A stretch of 64,000 nt of DNA. It comes from Hydrogenophaga sp. (lineage in GTDB: Bacteria; Pseudomonadota; Gammaproteobacteria; Burkholderiales; Burkholderiaceae_C). Position numbers and translations under genes: made by a program. This document shows, piece by piece, positions 8,261 through 15,901 of the stretch. The stretch lies in contig NZ_JAUSCF010000024.1 of the NCBI RefSeq assembly GCF_030651625.1, forward strand, positions 186,001-250,000, in the 5' to 3' direction. Under the pieces are notes generated by a model. The model saw nothing but the letters and a program-made list of their open reading frames with translations. It had not been told where the DNA came from and made no database searches. Position 1 is the stretch's first letter. Every line of letters starts with the position of its first letter.

Positions 8261-11227
8261 ATGTTGCTGACCAAAAAGACATCATCCACAGGCGGGCACG
8301 GCTCGCGTTCACATTCCAGCTTCGTGCACAACCTGCAGCGCGGACTAGCGTCTGCCCTGCCCACCATGGACCGCCGGGCATTTCTGCGCCGCTCCGGTCT
8401 GGGGGTCGGCGTGGGCTTGGCAGCCACCCAGCTCACACTGGTGAAAAAAGCCAAGGCGGCCACAGGCGGCTCCATTGACGGCACCGGCAAGATCGAAGTC
8501 AAGCGCACCATCTGCACCCATTGCTCGGTCGGCTGCGCCACCGACGCAATCGTCGAGAACGGTGTCTGGGTGCGCCAGGAACCGGTGTTCGATTCACCCA
8601 TCAACCTGGGCGCTCACTGCGCCAAAGGTGCGGCCTTGCGCGAACACGGCCACGGCGAATACCGTCTGCGCTACCCAATGAAGCTGGTGAACGGCAAGTA
8701 CCAGCGCATCAGCTGGGATGTGGCGCTCAACGAAATCACGGCCAAGATGAAAGAACTGAAGGAGGCCAGCGGCCCCGACTCGGTGTATTTCATCGGATCT
8801 TCGAAGCACAACAACGAGCAGGCCTACCTGCTGCGCAAGTTCGTGAGCTTCTGGGGCACCAACAACTGCGACCACCAGGCCCGCATCTGCCACTCCACCA
8901 CGGTGGCTGGCGTGGCGAACACCTGGGGTTATGGTGCCATGACCAACTCGTACAACGACATGCAGAACAGCAAGTGCGCGTTGTACATCGGTTCCAACGC
9001 GGCAGAAGCCCACCCAGTGTCGCTGCTGCACATGCTGCACGCCAAGGAAAACGGCTGCAAGATGATCGTGGTGGACCCGCGTTTCACCCGCACGGCAGCC
9101 AAGGCTGACGAGTTTGTTCGCATCCGATCCGGGACCGACATCCCGTTCCTGTTCGGCCTGTTGCACCACATCTTCAAGAACGGCTGGGAAGACAAGCAGT
9201 ACGTCAATGACCGCGTCTATGGCATGGAAGCTGTCAAGGCCGACGTGATGGCCAAGTGGACCCCTGAAGCGGTGGAAGAAGCCTGCGGTGTGGGTGAAGA
9301 GCAGATGTTCAAGGTGGCCAAGATGCTGGCCGAGGCCAAGCCCGCCACCATCGTGTGGTGCATGGGCCAGACCCAGCACACGATTGGCAACGCCATGGTT
9401 CGTGCGACCTGCATTCTCCAGCTCGCACTGGGCAACGTTGGCAAGAGCGGCGGCGGCACCAATATCTTCCGTGGCCACGACAACGTTCAGGGCGCCACCG
9501 ATGTTGGCCCGAACCCCGACTCGTTGCCAGGTTACTACGGCCTGGCCGCCGGCTCCTGGAAACACTTTGCCAACACCTGGGGCGTGGACTACGACTGGAT
9601 CAAGGCCCAGTATGCCGAAGGCATGATGGAAAAGCCCGGCATCACTGTGTCGCGATGGATCGACGGTGTGCTGGAAAACAATGAGCTGATCGACCAGGGG
9701 CCGAACCTGCGCGGCGTGTTCTTCTGGGGTCATGCACCCAACTCACAGACACGCGGTCTGGAGATGAAGCGGGCCATGGACAAGCTGGATCTGCTGGTGG
9801 TGGTGGACCCATACCCATCAGCTACGGCCTCCATGGCGGCCATGCCAGGCAAGCCGGAAGACCAGAATCCCAACCGCGCGGTGTACCTGCTGCCGGCGGC
9901 CACGCAGTTCGAGACCCGTGGTTCTTGCACAGCCTCCAACCGTTCGCTTCAGTGGCGCGAGCAGGTGATCGAGCCGCTGTGGGAAAGTCGCAGCGATCAC
10001 ATGATCATGCACCAGTTCGCTGAAAAGCTCGGTTTCGCCAACGAGCTGTCCAAGAACTACAAGATGGAAAAGGTCAAGGGCATGGATGAACCCTCGGTGG
10101 AGGACATCCTGCGCGAAATCAACAAGTCGGTCTGGACCATTGGCTACACCGGCCAGAGTCCGGAGCGCCTGAAGGCACACATGCGCAACATGGCCGCCTT
10201 CGACATCAAGAGTCTCAAGTGCAAGGGCACCGTGGTGGACAAGGAGACCGGCTACGACATGACCGGTGACTACTTCGGTCTGCCCTGGCCGTGTTATGGC
10301 ACGCCTGAGATCAAGCACCCAGGCTCACCCAACCTGTACGACACCTCCAAGCACGTCATGGAAGGTGGCGGCAACTTCCGCGCCAACTTCGGCGTGGAGC
10401 GCGAAGGTGTGAGTCTGCTGGCCGAAGACGGCTCGCATTCCGTGGGCGCCGAGATCACCACCGGCTACCCCGAGTTCGACCACGTCCTCCTGAAGAAGCT
10501 GGGCTGGTGGAACGATCTCAGCGAGGCGGAGAAGACCGCAGCAGAGGGCAAGAACTGGAAAACCGATCCGACGGGTGCCATCATCCGGGTGGCCATGGCC
10601 CACGGTTGCCATCCGTTCGGCAACGCCAAGGCGCGTGCCATCGTCTGGAATTTCCCCGACGGCATTCCACAGCACCGCGAGCCGATCTACGGCATCCGCC
10701 CCGATCTGGTGGCGAAATACCCCAGCCACGACGACCAGAAGACCCGGTGGCGCATGCCCGTGCTCTACAAGTCGCTGCAGCAGAAGAATGTGGACGACAA
10801 GGTGCACGAAAAATTCCCGCTGATCATGACCTCCGGCCGTCTGGTCGAGTACGAGGGTGGTGGCGAGGAAACCCGATCCAACCCCTGGCTGGCCGAACTG
10901 CAGCAGGAGATGTTTGTGGAAATCAACCCCGCCACGGCGGCCGAGCGCGGCATTCGCAATGGAGAGCGCGTCTGGGTCAGTTCACCCACCGGTGCACGCC
11001 TGAATGTGCAGGCGCTGGTGACCGAGCGCGTGGGTCCGGACACCGTGTTCCTGCCGTTCCACTTCTCGGGACGCTGGCAGGGTGAAGACATGAAGCCCTA
11101 CTACCCCGATGGAGCGATGCCGGTGGTGCGTGGCGAAGCCGTCAACACCGCCACCACCTATGGTTACGACATCGTGACCATGATGCAGGAAACCAAGACC
11201 ACGGTCTGCAACGTTGCCAAGGCATGA
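8261..11227 (+). CDS. fdhA: Formate dehydrogenase catalytic (alpha) subunit, molybdopterin, Tat-exported
   Basis: A 988-residue member of the DMSO reductase family that oxidises formate to CO2, probably on the periplasmic face. The Tat motif DRRAFLRRSG (Arg38-Arg39) is preceded by an unusually long 36-residue stretch; the start is supported by GGAGG seven bases upstream of the ATG. An [4Fe-4S] site follows (Cys85, Cys88, Cys92, Cys120). The metal ligand is Cys210 in ARICHSTTV (codon TGC at 8888-8890), so the enzyme uses Cys rather than selenocysteine, and the catalytic His211 follows it. The C-terminal molydopterin dinucleotide-binding domain begins near residue 850. Electrons should pass to FdhB and the gamma cytochrome encoded downstream. 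Confidence 0.95.
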   Translation: MLLTKKTSSTGGHGSRSHSSFVHNLQRGLASALPTMDRRAFLRRSGLGVGVGLAATQLTLVKKAKAATGGSIDGTGKIEVKRTICTHCSVGCATDAIVENGVWVRQEPVFDSPINLGAHCAKGAALREHGHGEYRLRYPMKLVNGKYQRISWDVALNEITAKMKELKEASGPDSVYFIGSSKHNNEQAYLLRKFVSFWGTNNCDHQARICHSTTVAGVANTWGYGAMTNSYNDMQNSKCALYIGSNAAEAHPVSLLHMLHAKENGCKMIVVDPRFTRTAAKADEFVRIRSGTDIPFLFGLLHHIFKNGWEDKQYVNDRVYGMEAVKADVMAKWTPEAVEEACGVGEEQMFKVAKMLAEAKPATIVWCMGQTQHTIGNAMVRATCILQLALGNVGKSGGGTNIFRGHDNVQGATDVGPNPDSLPGYYGLAAGSWKHFANTWGVDYDWIKAQYAEGMMEKPGITVSRWIDGVLENNELIDQGPNLRGVFFWGHAPNSQTRGLEMKRAMDKLDLLVVVDPYPSATASMAAMPGKPEDQNPNRAVYLLPAATQFETRGSCTASNRSLQWREQVIEPLWESRSDHMIMHQFAEKLGFANELSKNYKMEKVKGMDEPSVEDILREINKSVWTIGYTGQSPERLKAHMRNMAAFDIKSLKCKGTVVDKETGYDMTGDYFGLPWPCYGTPEIKHPGSPNLYDTSKHVMEGGGNFRANFGVEREGVSLLAEDGSHSVGAEITTGYPEFDHVLLKKLGWWNDLSEAEKTAAEGKNWKTDPTGAIIRVAMAHGCHPFGNAKARAIVWNFPDGIPQHREPIYGIRPDLVAKYPSHDDQKTRWRMPVLYKSLQQKNVDDKVHEKFPLIMTSGRLVEYEGGGEETRSNPWLAELQQEMFVEINPATAAERGIRNGERVWVSSPTGARLNVQALVTERVGPDTVFLPFHFSGRWQGEDMKPYYPDGAMPVVRGEAVNTATTYGYDIVTMMQETKTTVCNVAKA

Positions 11228-11244
11228 GCATGACCCCAACGCTT

Positions 11245-11312
11245 TTCACTTCGTGTAATGCGCTGCCCCCCGAGGGGGCGCGTTTTCCCTTGGGGCGGCC
11301 CGGCGGGAAAAC
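11245..11312 (+). repeat. Intergenic hairpin repeat, divergent copy
   Basis: Follows fdhA. Contains CACTTCGTG, CCCCC/GGGGG arms and an outer hairpin GTTTTCCC (11282-11289) / GGGAAAAC (11305-11312) around GGCCCGGC. It belongs to the post-stop hairpin family but is shortened. Confidence 0.6.
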
Positions 11313-11334
11313 CAACGATTGACTGGAGACTGAT

Positions 11335-11937
11335 ATGGCAAGAATGAAATTCATCTGTGATGCAGAGCGCTGCATCGAATGCAACGGTTGTGTGACGGCC
11401 TGCAAGAACGAACACGAGGTGCCATGGGGCGTGAACCGCCGCCGCGTGGTCACGCTCAACGATGGTGTTCCCGGCGAAAAGTCGATTTCCGTGGCTTGCA
11501 TGCACTGCAGTGATGCACCCTGCATGGCGGTGTGCCCGGTGAACTGCTTCTACCGCACCGAAGAAGGTGTGGTGCTGCACGACAAGGACGTCTGCATTGG
11601 CTGCGGCTACTGCTCTTACGCCTGTCCGTTTGGTGCGCCCCAATTCCCTTCGCAGGGCACCTTTGGTGTGCGCGGCAAGATGGACAAGTGCACCTTCTGC
11701 GCAGGCGGTCCTGAAGCGCACGGCAGTCAGTCGGAGTTCGAGAAATACGGTCGCAACCGGCTTGCCGAAGGCAAGCTGCCAGCCTGCGCAGAAATGTGCT
11801 CGACCAAGGCCCTGCTCGCGGGTGATGGCGATGTGGTGGCGGACATCTTCCGCACCCGCGTGCTGCAGCGCGGCAAGGGCGCGGAAGTCTGGGGTTGGGG
11901 CACCGCTTACGGCAGCGCGCAAGGAGGCAAGTCATGA
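11335..11937 (+). CDS. fdhB: Formate dehydrogenase iron-sulfur (beta) subunit
   Basis: A 200-residue electron-transfer subunit with four Cys clusters for four [4Fe-4S] centres: CIECNGCVTACKNEH, CMHCSDAPCMAVCPVNC, CIGCGYCSYACPFG and MDKCTFC with CAEMC. It resembles the short Fdh3B type with no C-terminal membrane anchor, so it must dock on the gamma cytochrome. It lacks its own signal and would travel with FdhA through the Tat system, as known for this family. A GGAGA ribosome site precedes the ATG. The last four bases (ATGA) overlap the lipoprotein gene. Confidence 0.93.
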   Translation: MARMKFICDAERCIECNGCVTACKNEHEVPWGVNRRRVVTLNDGVPGEKSISVACMHCSDAPCMAVCPVNCFYRTEEGVVLHDKDVCIGCGYCSYACPFGAPQFPSQGTFGVRGKMDKCTFCAGGPEAHGSQSEFEKYGRNRLAEGKLPACAEMCSTKALLAGDGDVVADIFRTRVLQRGKGAEVWGWGTAYGSAQGGKS

Positions 11938-12182
11938 AGTTTTCACGGTTTTTCCTTTCGACCGCCGTGGCAATCTCTGCCCTGGCACTGGCCGCCTGTG
12001 GTGAACAGCCACAGGAACTCACGGGCCAGGGTGTCAGGCAGGACAACGCGCCTTACCAGGGTGTGGGCAGCAGCCAGTACGCACAAGACGGCTGGAAGCC
12101 CGGTGATCGCAGCAGTTGGGAGCAGCAGTTGAAAGCCCGTGCACAGTACGGGCAAAACGACTACACCCGCATGAGCAACTGA
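11934..12182 (+). CDS. Small lipoprotein within the FDH operon
   Basis: An 82-residue protein with a signal peptide (MKFSRFFLSTAVAISALA) and lipobox ALAAC, so the mature protein starts at the lipidated Cys near residue 22. The rest is polar, with GQGVRQDNAPYQGVG and a WEQQLKARAQYGQNDYTR tail. No catalytic motif is visible. The start at 11934 follows AAGGAGG and overlaps the fdhB stop; a longer reading from 11895 lacks the signal at its N-terminus. Position between beta and gamma subunits suggests an assembly or anchoring role for the complex at the membrane surface, but its function is unknown. Confidence 0.8.
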   Translation: MKFSRFFLSTAVAISALALAACGEQPQELTGQGVRQDNAPYQGVGSSQYAQDGWKPGDRSSWEQQLKARAQYGQNDYTRMSN

Positions 12183-12195
12183 CCAGGAACGCTTT

Positions 12196-13413
12196 ATGCA
12201 CAAGCTTTTGATCACTGGTCTGCGCCGGTTCACTGCGCCTGCCTTCTGGACGGCCGCCTTTTTTGGGCTGAGCATGGGTCTGGCGAGCGCTCAGGCGCTT
12301 CAGGTCGAGCCCGCTCAGGACGATCCCGCACCGCCAGCAGCCACCGCTGCACCGGCGCAGCAGGGCGGCATACGCAGTGCCAACATCTTCGAGATCGCGC
12401 CCGACGCAAGCACCGATCCCAATTACGCCAACCAGACGAATGCGCAACGCGGGCAGGTGCAGCCTGGGAACAATGCGCCCATGTGGCGCGATGTGGGCAA
12501 GGGTGTGACTGGCTTCACCAGCCTGCCTTACCCTGAAGCCGGCAACATGATCCAGGGCTTCGTGCAGTACCCTGGCTCGCGCTACACCACAGCCGGTGAA
12601 GCGTGGCGCCAGGTGCGCAACGACTGGATCATTCCCTACGGCGGCTCGTTGCTGCTGATTGCGCTGGTGGCTGTTGCCCTGTTTTATTTCACCAAGGGCA
12701 CCATCGAGCTGCATGGCAAGGAAACCGGACGCAAGATCGAACGCTTCACCTACTTCGAGCGTGCGGCGCACTGGGTCAACGCCATTGCATTTGTCACCCT
12801 GGCCATCTCGGGCATCGTCATGGCTTTCGGCAAGTTCTTCCTGTTGCCCATCATGGGGAGCATGCTCTTTGGCTGGTTCGCTTACGCGCTCAAGAACGTT
12901 CACAACTTCGTCGGGCCGCTTTTTGTGGTTTCCCTGATCGTGGTGTTCCTGGTGTTCGTGCGCGACAACCTGCCCGCCAAGGAAGACATTACCTGGCTCC
13001 TGAAGGGTGGTGGGCTGTTTGGCGGACAGGAAGTCCCTTCCCACCGCTTCAATGCCGGTGAGAAGGTGCTGTTCTGGGTTGGCGTGTTCTTGATGGGAGC
13101 CCTGGTGGCTGGGTCCGGCGTGTTCCTCGACATGATCGTGCCAGCGGTGGAATACACGCGAGCCAACATGCAGGTGGCTCACATGATCCACGCGAGCGCG
13201 GCGGCGCTGATGATGGCCATGTTCATTGGCCATATCTACATGGGCACACTGGGCATGCGTGGCGCGTACGGCGCCATGAAAACCGGCTATGTGGACGAAA
13301 CCTGGGCCAAGGAACACCACGAACTCTGGTACGACGACATCAAGGCCGGCAAGATCCCTGCTCAACGCACGCCCGCCGGAACGTCTGCCAGCGATGCACC
13401 TCGCGCAGCCTGA
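12196..13413 (+). CDS. Formate dehydrogenase gamma subunit, cytochrome b556
   Basis: A 405-residue membrane subunit that takes electrons from FdhB and reduces quinone. It has a signal peptide ending in ASAQA (about residue 32), then an unusually long secreted region of about 115 residues, then four membrane helices starting at about 150. Probable haem ligands lie in YFERAAHWVNAIAF, LKNVHNFVGPLF and VAHMIHASAAALM plus FIGHIYMG. The helical core fits TIGR01583 (FDH gamma). It follows the lipoprotein gene after 13 bases and belongs to the same operon. Confidence 0.92.
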   Translation: MHKLLITGLRRFTAPAFWTAAFFGLSMGLASAQALQVEPAQDDPAPPAATAAPAQQGGIRSANIFEIAPDASTDPNYANQTNAQRGQVQPGNNAPMWRDVGKGVTGFTSLPYPEAGNMIQGFVQYPGSRYTTAGEAWRQVRNDWIIPYGGSLLLIALVAVALFYFTKGTIELHGKETGRKIERFTYFERAAHWVNAIAFVTLAISGIVMAFGKFFLLPIMGSMLFGWFAYALKNVHNFVGPLFVVSLIVVFLVFVRDNLPAKEDITWLLKGGGLFGGQEVPSHRFNAGEKVLFWVGVFLMGALVAGSGVFLDMIVPAVEYTRANMQVAHMIHASAAALMMAMFIGHIYMGTLGMRGAYGAMKTGYVDETWAKEHHELWYDDIKAGKIPAQRTPAGTSASDAPRAA

Positions 13414-13446
13414 CCGATCACCGTCTTTCCTGAGACAAGGAATCCC

Positions 13447-13839
13447 ATGAAACGCAGTCTTCTCTGCCTCTCGATGCTGCTGGCCACGTCTGTGTTTGCC
13501 AAGCTGCCCGCCCCTGTGTTGACCGACGAGGCCAAAGCCAAGGCCGAAGAAGCCAAGGCCCGGACCGCCTGGGCTGCCAAGGTTGAAAGCTACAAGTTGT
13601 GTGTGTACATGGACCGGGCGGCCAGCCATTACTTCAAGACGGCAGCCGCAACGGGCAAGCCCGTACAGCCGGCGGCGGCATTGCCCGCCTGCGCCGATCC
13701 CGGGCCGTTCACCTATGTGGCAGCCGCTGCCACCGCCGTGGCCAAGCCGGTTGAAGCGGCGGGTGCCCACTCGCCATCGACCATGGCGGTCAGCCCGCCC
13801 AGCGGCAAGGCGCCCGAGGCAGTGCCCACCGGCAAGTGA
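13447..13839 (+). CDS. Small secreted protein of unknown function, end of FDH operon
   Basis: A 130-residue protein with a cleavable signal (MKRSLLCLSMLLATSVFA, then KLPAP). The mature part has an Ala/Lys/Glu-rich helix (about 28-45), then KLCVYMDRAASHYF and LPACADPGPF, giving two Cys about 30 residues apart that could form a disulfide in the periplasm. The tail is Ala/Pro/Ser rich. No family was recognised beyond its occurrence at the end of FDH operons. It starts 33 bases after the gamma subunit gene and is followed by the operon terminator. Confidence 0.7.
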   Translation: MKRSLLCLSMLLATSVFAKLPAPVLTDEAKAKAEEAKARTAWAAKVESYKLCVYMDRAASHYFKTAAATGKPVQPAAALPACADPGPFTYVAAAATAVAKPVEAAGAHSPSTMAVSPPSGKAPEAVPTGK

Positions 13840-13879
13840 TCGGCCAAATCGCCAGCCATCTTCGTTTTGTCGGCATGTG

Positions 13880-13912
13880 AAAGGGCCGCACCCCCGGGTG
13901 CCGGCCCTTTGA
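13880..13912 (+). terminator. Rho-independent terminator of the FDH operon
   Basis: AAAGGGCCG and CGGCCCTTT form the arms around an ACCCCCGGGT core (13880-13910), followed by a T-containing run GACTTTGTT. It lies about 40 bases after the last FDH gene and 35 bases before fdhD. Confidence 0.75.
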
Positions 13913-13947
13913 CTTTGTTGTCATCGATTCTGTTGTAGTCTGCTTCC

Positions 13948-14862
13948 ATGTCCATGCCCCACCTCACCCAGGCTCGAGCGCCGCTGACCCGAGAAGTCGA
14001 GGTCATGAACCAGCACGGGGAGCGCGAGTCGATCTTCATCCCTGCCGAACGTGATCTCACGGTTTACGTGGACAAGCGCGAGCTGGTGACCCTGATGACA
14101 CTGGGCGCCCACCCCGAATGGCTGGTGCTGGGGTATCTGCTCAACCAGCGACTGGTGAGGTCCATCGACGAAATCGAGTCCGTGACGGTCGACTGGGACG
14201 TGGGCGCCGCCTCCGTCAAGACCCGTCACGGCATCGACCGCATTGAGGAGCGCACGGCCAAACGCGTGGTGACCACTGGCTGCGGGCAGGGCAGCGTGTT
14301 TGGCAACCTCATGGACGAGATCGATCAGATTCGCCTGCCGGAAGCGTCCGTGCTGCGGCAATCGGAGCTGTACGAGATCGTCAACGCGATCAGGCTCAAG
14401 GAGAGCACGTACAAGTCGGCGGGATCGGTCCATGCCTGCGCCTTGTTCGCCGGGAGCGCGCTGAGCTTGTTTGTGGAGGATGTGGGGCGCCACAATGCGG
14501 TTGATACGATTGCGGGCTGGATGGCACTGGATGAAGCTTCCGGGCCTCACCAGGCGCACGGGATGCTGCCTTCGCAGGTGGCTGATCCTTCCCATCTCAA
14601 GAAGGTTTTTTACACCACCGGTCGGCTCACCAGCGAGATGGTCATCAAATCGGCACAGATGGGCGTGGCAGTGGTGGTTTCGCGCAGCGGCATCACGCAG
14701 ATGGGTCTTGAGGTCGCGCAGCGTGTGGGGTTGTGTGCCATCGGGCGGGCCACCAACAAGCGTTTTCTCTGCTACGCGAACGCCCAGCGGCTGGTGCTGG
14801 ATGCCATGCCGCCTGAAGCTCCTGTGGTTTCGGCTGGCGAGTCCAAGGCCTTGTCCGCCTGA
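13948..14862 (+). CDS. fdhD: Formate dehydrogenase accessory sulfurtransferase FdhD
   Basis: A 304-residue protein that passes sulfur from the cysteine desulfurase to the molybdenum cofactor before it enters FdhA. Family marks: ERDLTVYVDKRELVTLM, TTGCGQGSVFG, AGSVHACALF, VEDVGRHNAVD and FYTTGRLTSEMV. E. coli FdhD has a CxxC loop; here the equivalent loop is CGQG (Cys112), so only the first Cys remains. The gene lies after the FDH operon terminator and probably has its own promoter. A second ATG six bases downstream (MPHL) is an equally good start. Confidence 0.93.
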   Translation: MSMPHLTQARAPLTREVEVMNQHGERESIFIPAERDLTVYVDKRELVTLMTLGAHPEWLVLGYLLNQRLVRSIDEIESVTVDWDVGAASVKTRHGIDRIEERTAKRVVTTGCGQGSVFGNLMDEIDQIRLPEASVLRQSELYEIVNAIRLKESTYKSAGSVHACALFAGSALSLFVEDVGRHNAVDTIAGWMALDEASGPHQAHGMLPSQVADPSHLKKVFYTTGRLTSEMVIKSAQMGVAVVVSRSGITQMGLEVAQRVGLCAIGRATNKRFLCYANAQRLVLDAMPPEAPVVSAGESKALSA

Positions 14863-15002
14863 GCGCCCGACCGCGCATCGCGGGATCGGACATAAACTCC
14901 GGGGCATCCTTGTCCGTGGGCCGGGGGCAGCGGTTGGGAGACTTGCAGCGTTGCCGCACCACCACGGGGTCGACTTCATTCCCGCCCTATTGAAAGCAGC
15001 CG

Positions 15003-15635
15003 ATGAGCCGAGCCGTTCATGTCATCGATCACCCCCTCGTCCAGCACAAACTCACGCTGATGCGCCGCAAGGAGACCAGCACCAAGAGTTTCCGGGAGCT
15101 GGCGCATGAAGTCAGCATCCTGCTGGCCTACGAACTCACGCGGGAAATGCCGATGCAGGAGATCGAGATCGAAACCCCGTTGGAGAAGATGACCTCGCGC
15201 ATCATTGATGGAAAGAAAGTCGTGCTGGCGTCCATCCTGCGAGCCGGCAATGGCTTCCTTGACGGTATGTTGCAGGTGCTGCCTGCGGCCCGCGTGGGAC
15301 ACATTGGTCTTTACCGCGATCCCATCACGCTGAAGGCGGTGGAGTACTATTTCAAGATGCCGCAGGACATGGCCGAGCGGGACGTGATCGTGCTGGATCC
15401 CATGCTGGCCACCGGCAATTCGGCTGTGGCCGCGGTGGACCGCCTCAAGCAGACGCAACCCCGGTCATTGCGTTTTGTCTGTCTCGTGGCCTGCCCGGAA
15501 GGCATCAAGAACTTCCACGACCACCATCCGGATGTGCCCATTTACACGCCAGCGGTGGACCGGGGCTTGAACGAACACGGGTATATCGTGCCCGGGCTGG
15601 GCGATGCGGGTGACCGCATCTTTGGAACCAAATAG
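15003..15635 (+). CDS. upp: Uracil phosphoribosyltransferase
   Basis: A 210-residue cytoplasmic enzyme of pyrimidine salvage that makes UMP from uracil and PRPP. Full family length, with the [17 protein letters not shown] opening, the [11 protein letters not shown] loop, the PRPP-binding stretch [12 protein letters not shown] (about residues 130-141) and the uracil-binding end [17 protein letters not shown]. It stands alone between fdhD and the YbbP-like gene and is followed by a copy of the intergenic hairpin repeat. Confidence 0.96.
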   Translation: MSRAVHVIDHPLVQHKLTLMRRKETSTKSFRELAHEVSILLAYELTREMPMQEIEIETPLEKMTSRIIDGKKVVLASILRAGNGFLDGMLQVLPAARVGHIGLYRDPITLKAVEYYFKMPQDMAERDVIVLDPMLATGNSAVAAVDRLKQTQPRSLRFVCLVACPEGIKNFHDHHPDVPIYTPAVDRGLNEHGYIVPGLGDAGDRIFGTK

Positions 15636-15637
15636 GT

Positions 15638-15730
15638 CCACCCCCGTTGCTTGCTCACTTCGTGTAACCGCATCCCACCAAGGGGCCGATACCTGCCGTC
15701 CGGCAAAGCCGGCCCGACGGTATCTCTGGA
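15638..15730 (+). repeat. Intergenic hairpin repeat after upp
   Basis: A variant copy with CACTTCGTG near its start and the core CCGGCAAAGCCGG. Outer arms GATAC (15688-15692) and GTATC (15720-15724) pair, with CGTC/GACG inside. The gap to the next gene (to 15901) holds nothing else that can be supported. Confidence 0.75.
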
Positions 15731-15901
15731 GTGGGGCATTCGCGCTGGAAGCGGTGTCTGCTCCTTCATCCCCTCTCTCTCTGGGGGAGGGGGCGCCGTG
15801 AACGTCAGACCAGCCCGTTATCCGCCAATCGCTTCGCCGTTTCCCGGTGAGCCATGCATTCCTCCTCCATGTGGCCTTTGCGAATGCGATAAGGTAGCTG
15901 G

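Noticed and set aside
8888..8890. Possible selenocysteine codon in FdhA
   Set aside because: The codon at the metal ligand position is TGC (Cys), not TGA, so no selenocysteine insertion is needed.
12034..13770. 578-residue minus-strand frame opposite the FDH gamma gene
   Set aside because: It is a shadow of the well-supported cytochrome b gene and the secreted protein gene; His/Arg-rich composition, no family motifs and no ribosome site.
15805..15870. Short minus-strand peptide ending ECMAHRETAKRLADNGLV before the YbbP-like gene
   Set aside because: Reads like a natural protein end, but no upstream frame supports a gene and the upstream part runs inside the YbbP-like gene. It may be a remnant; not enough evidence.
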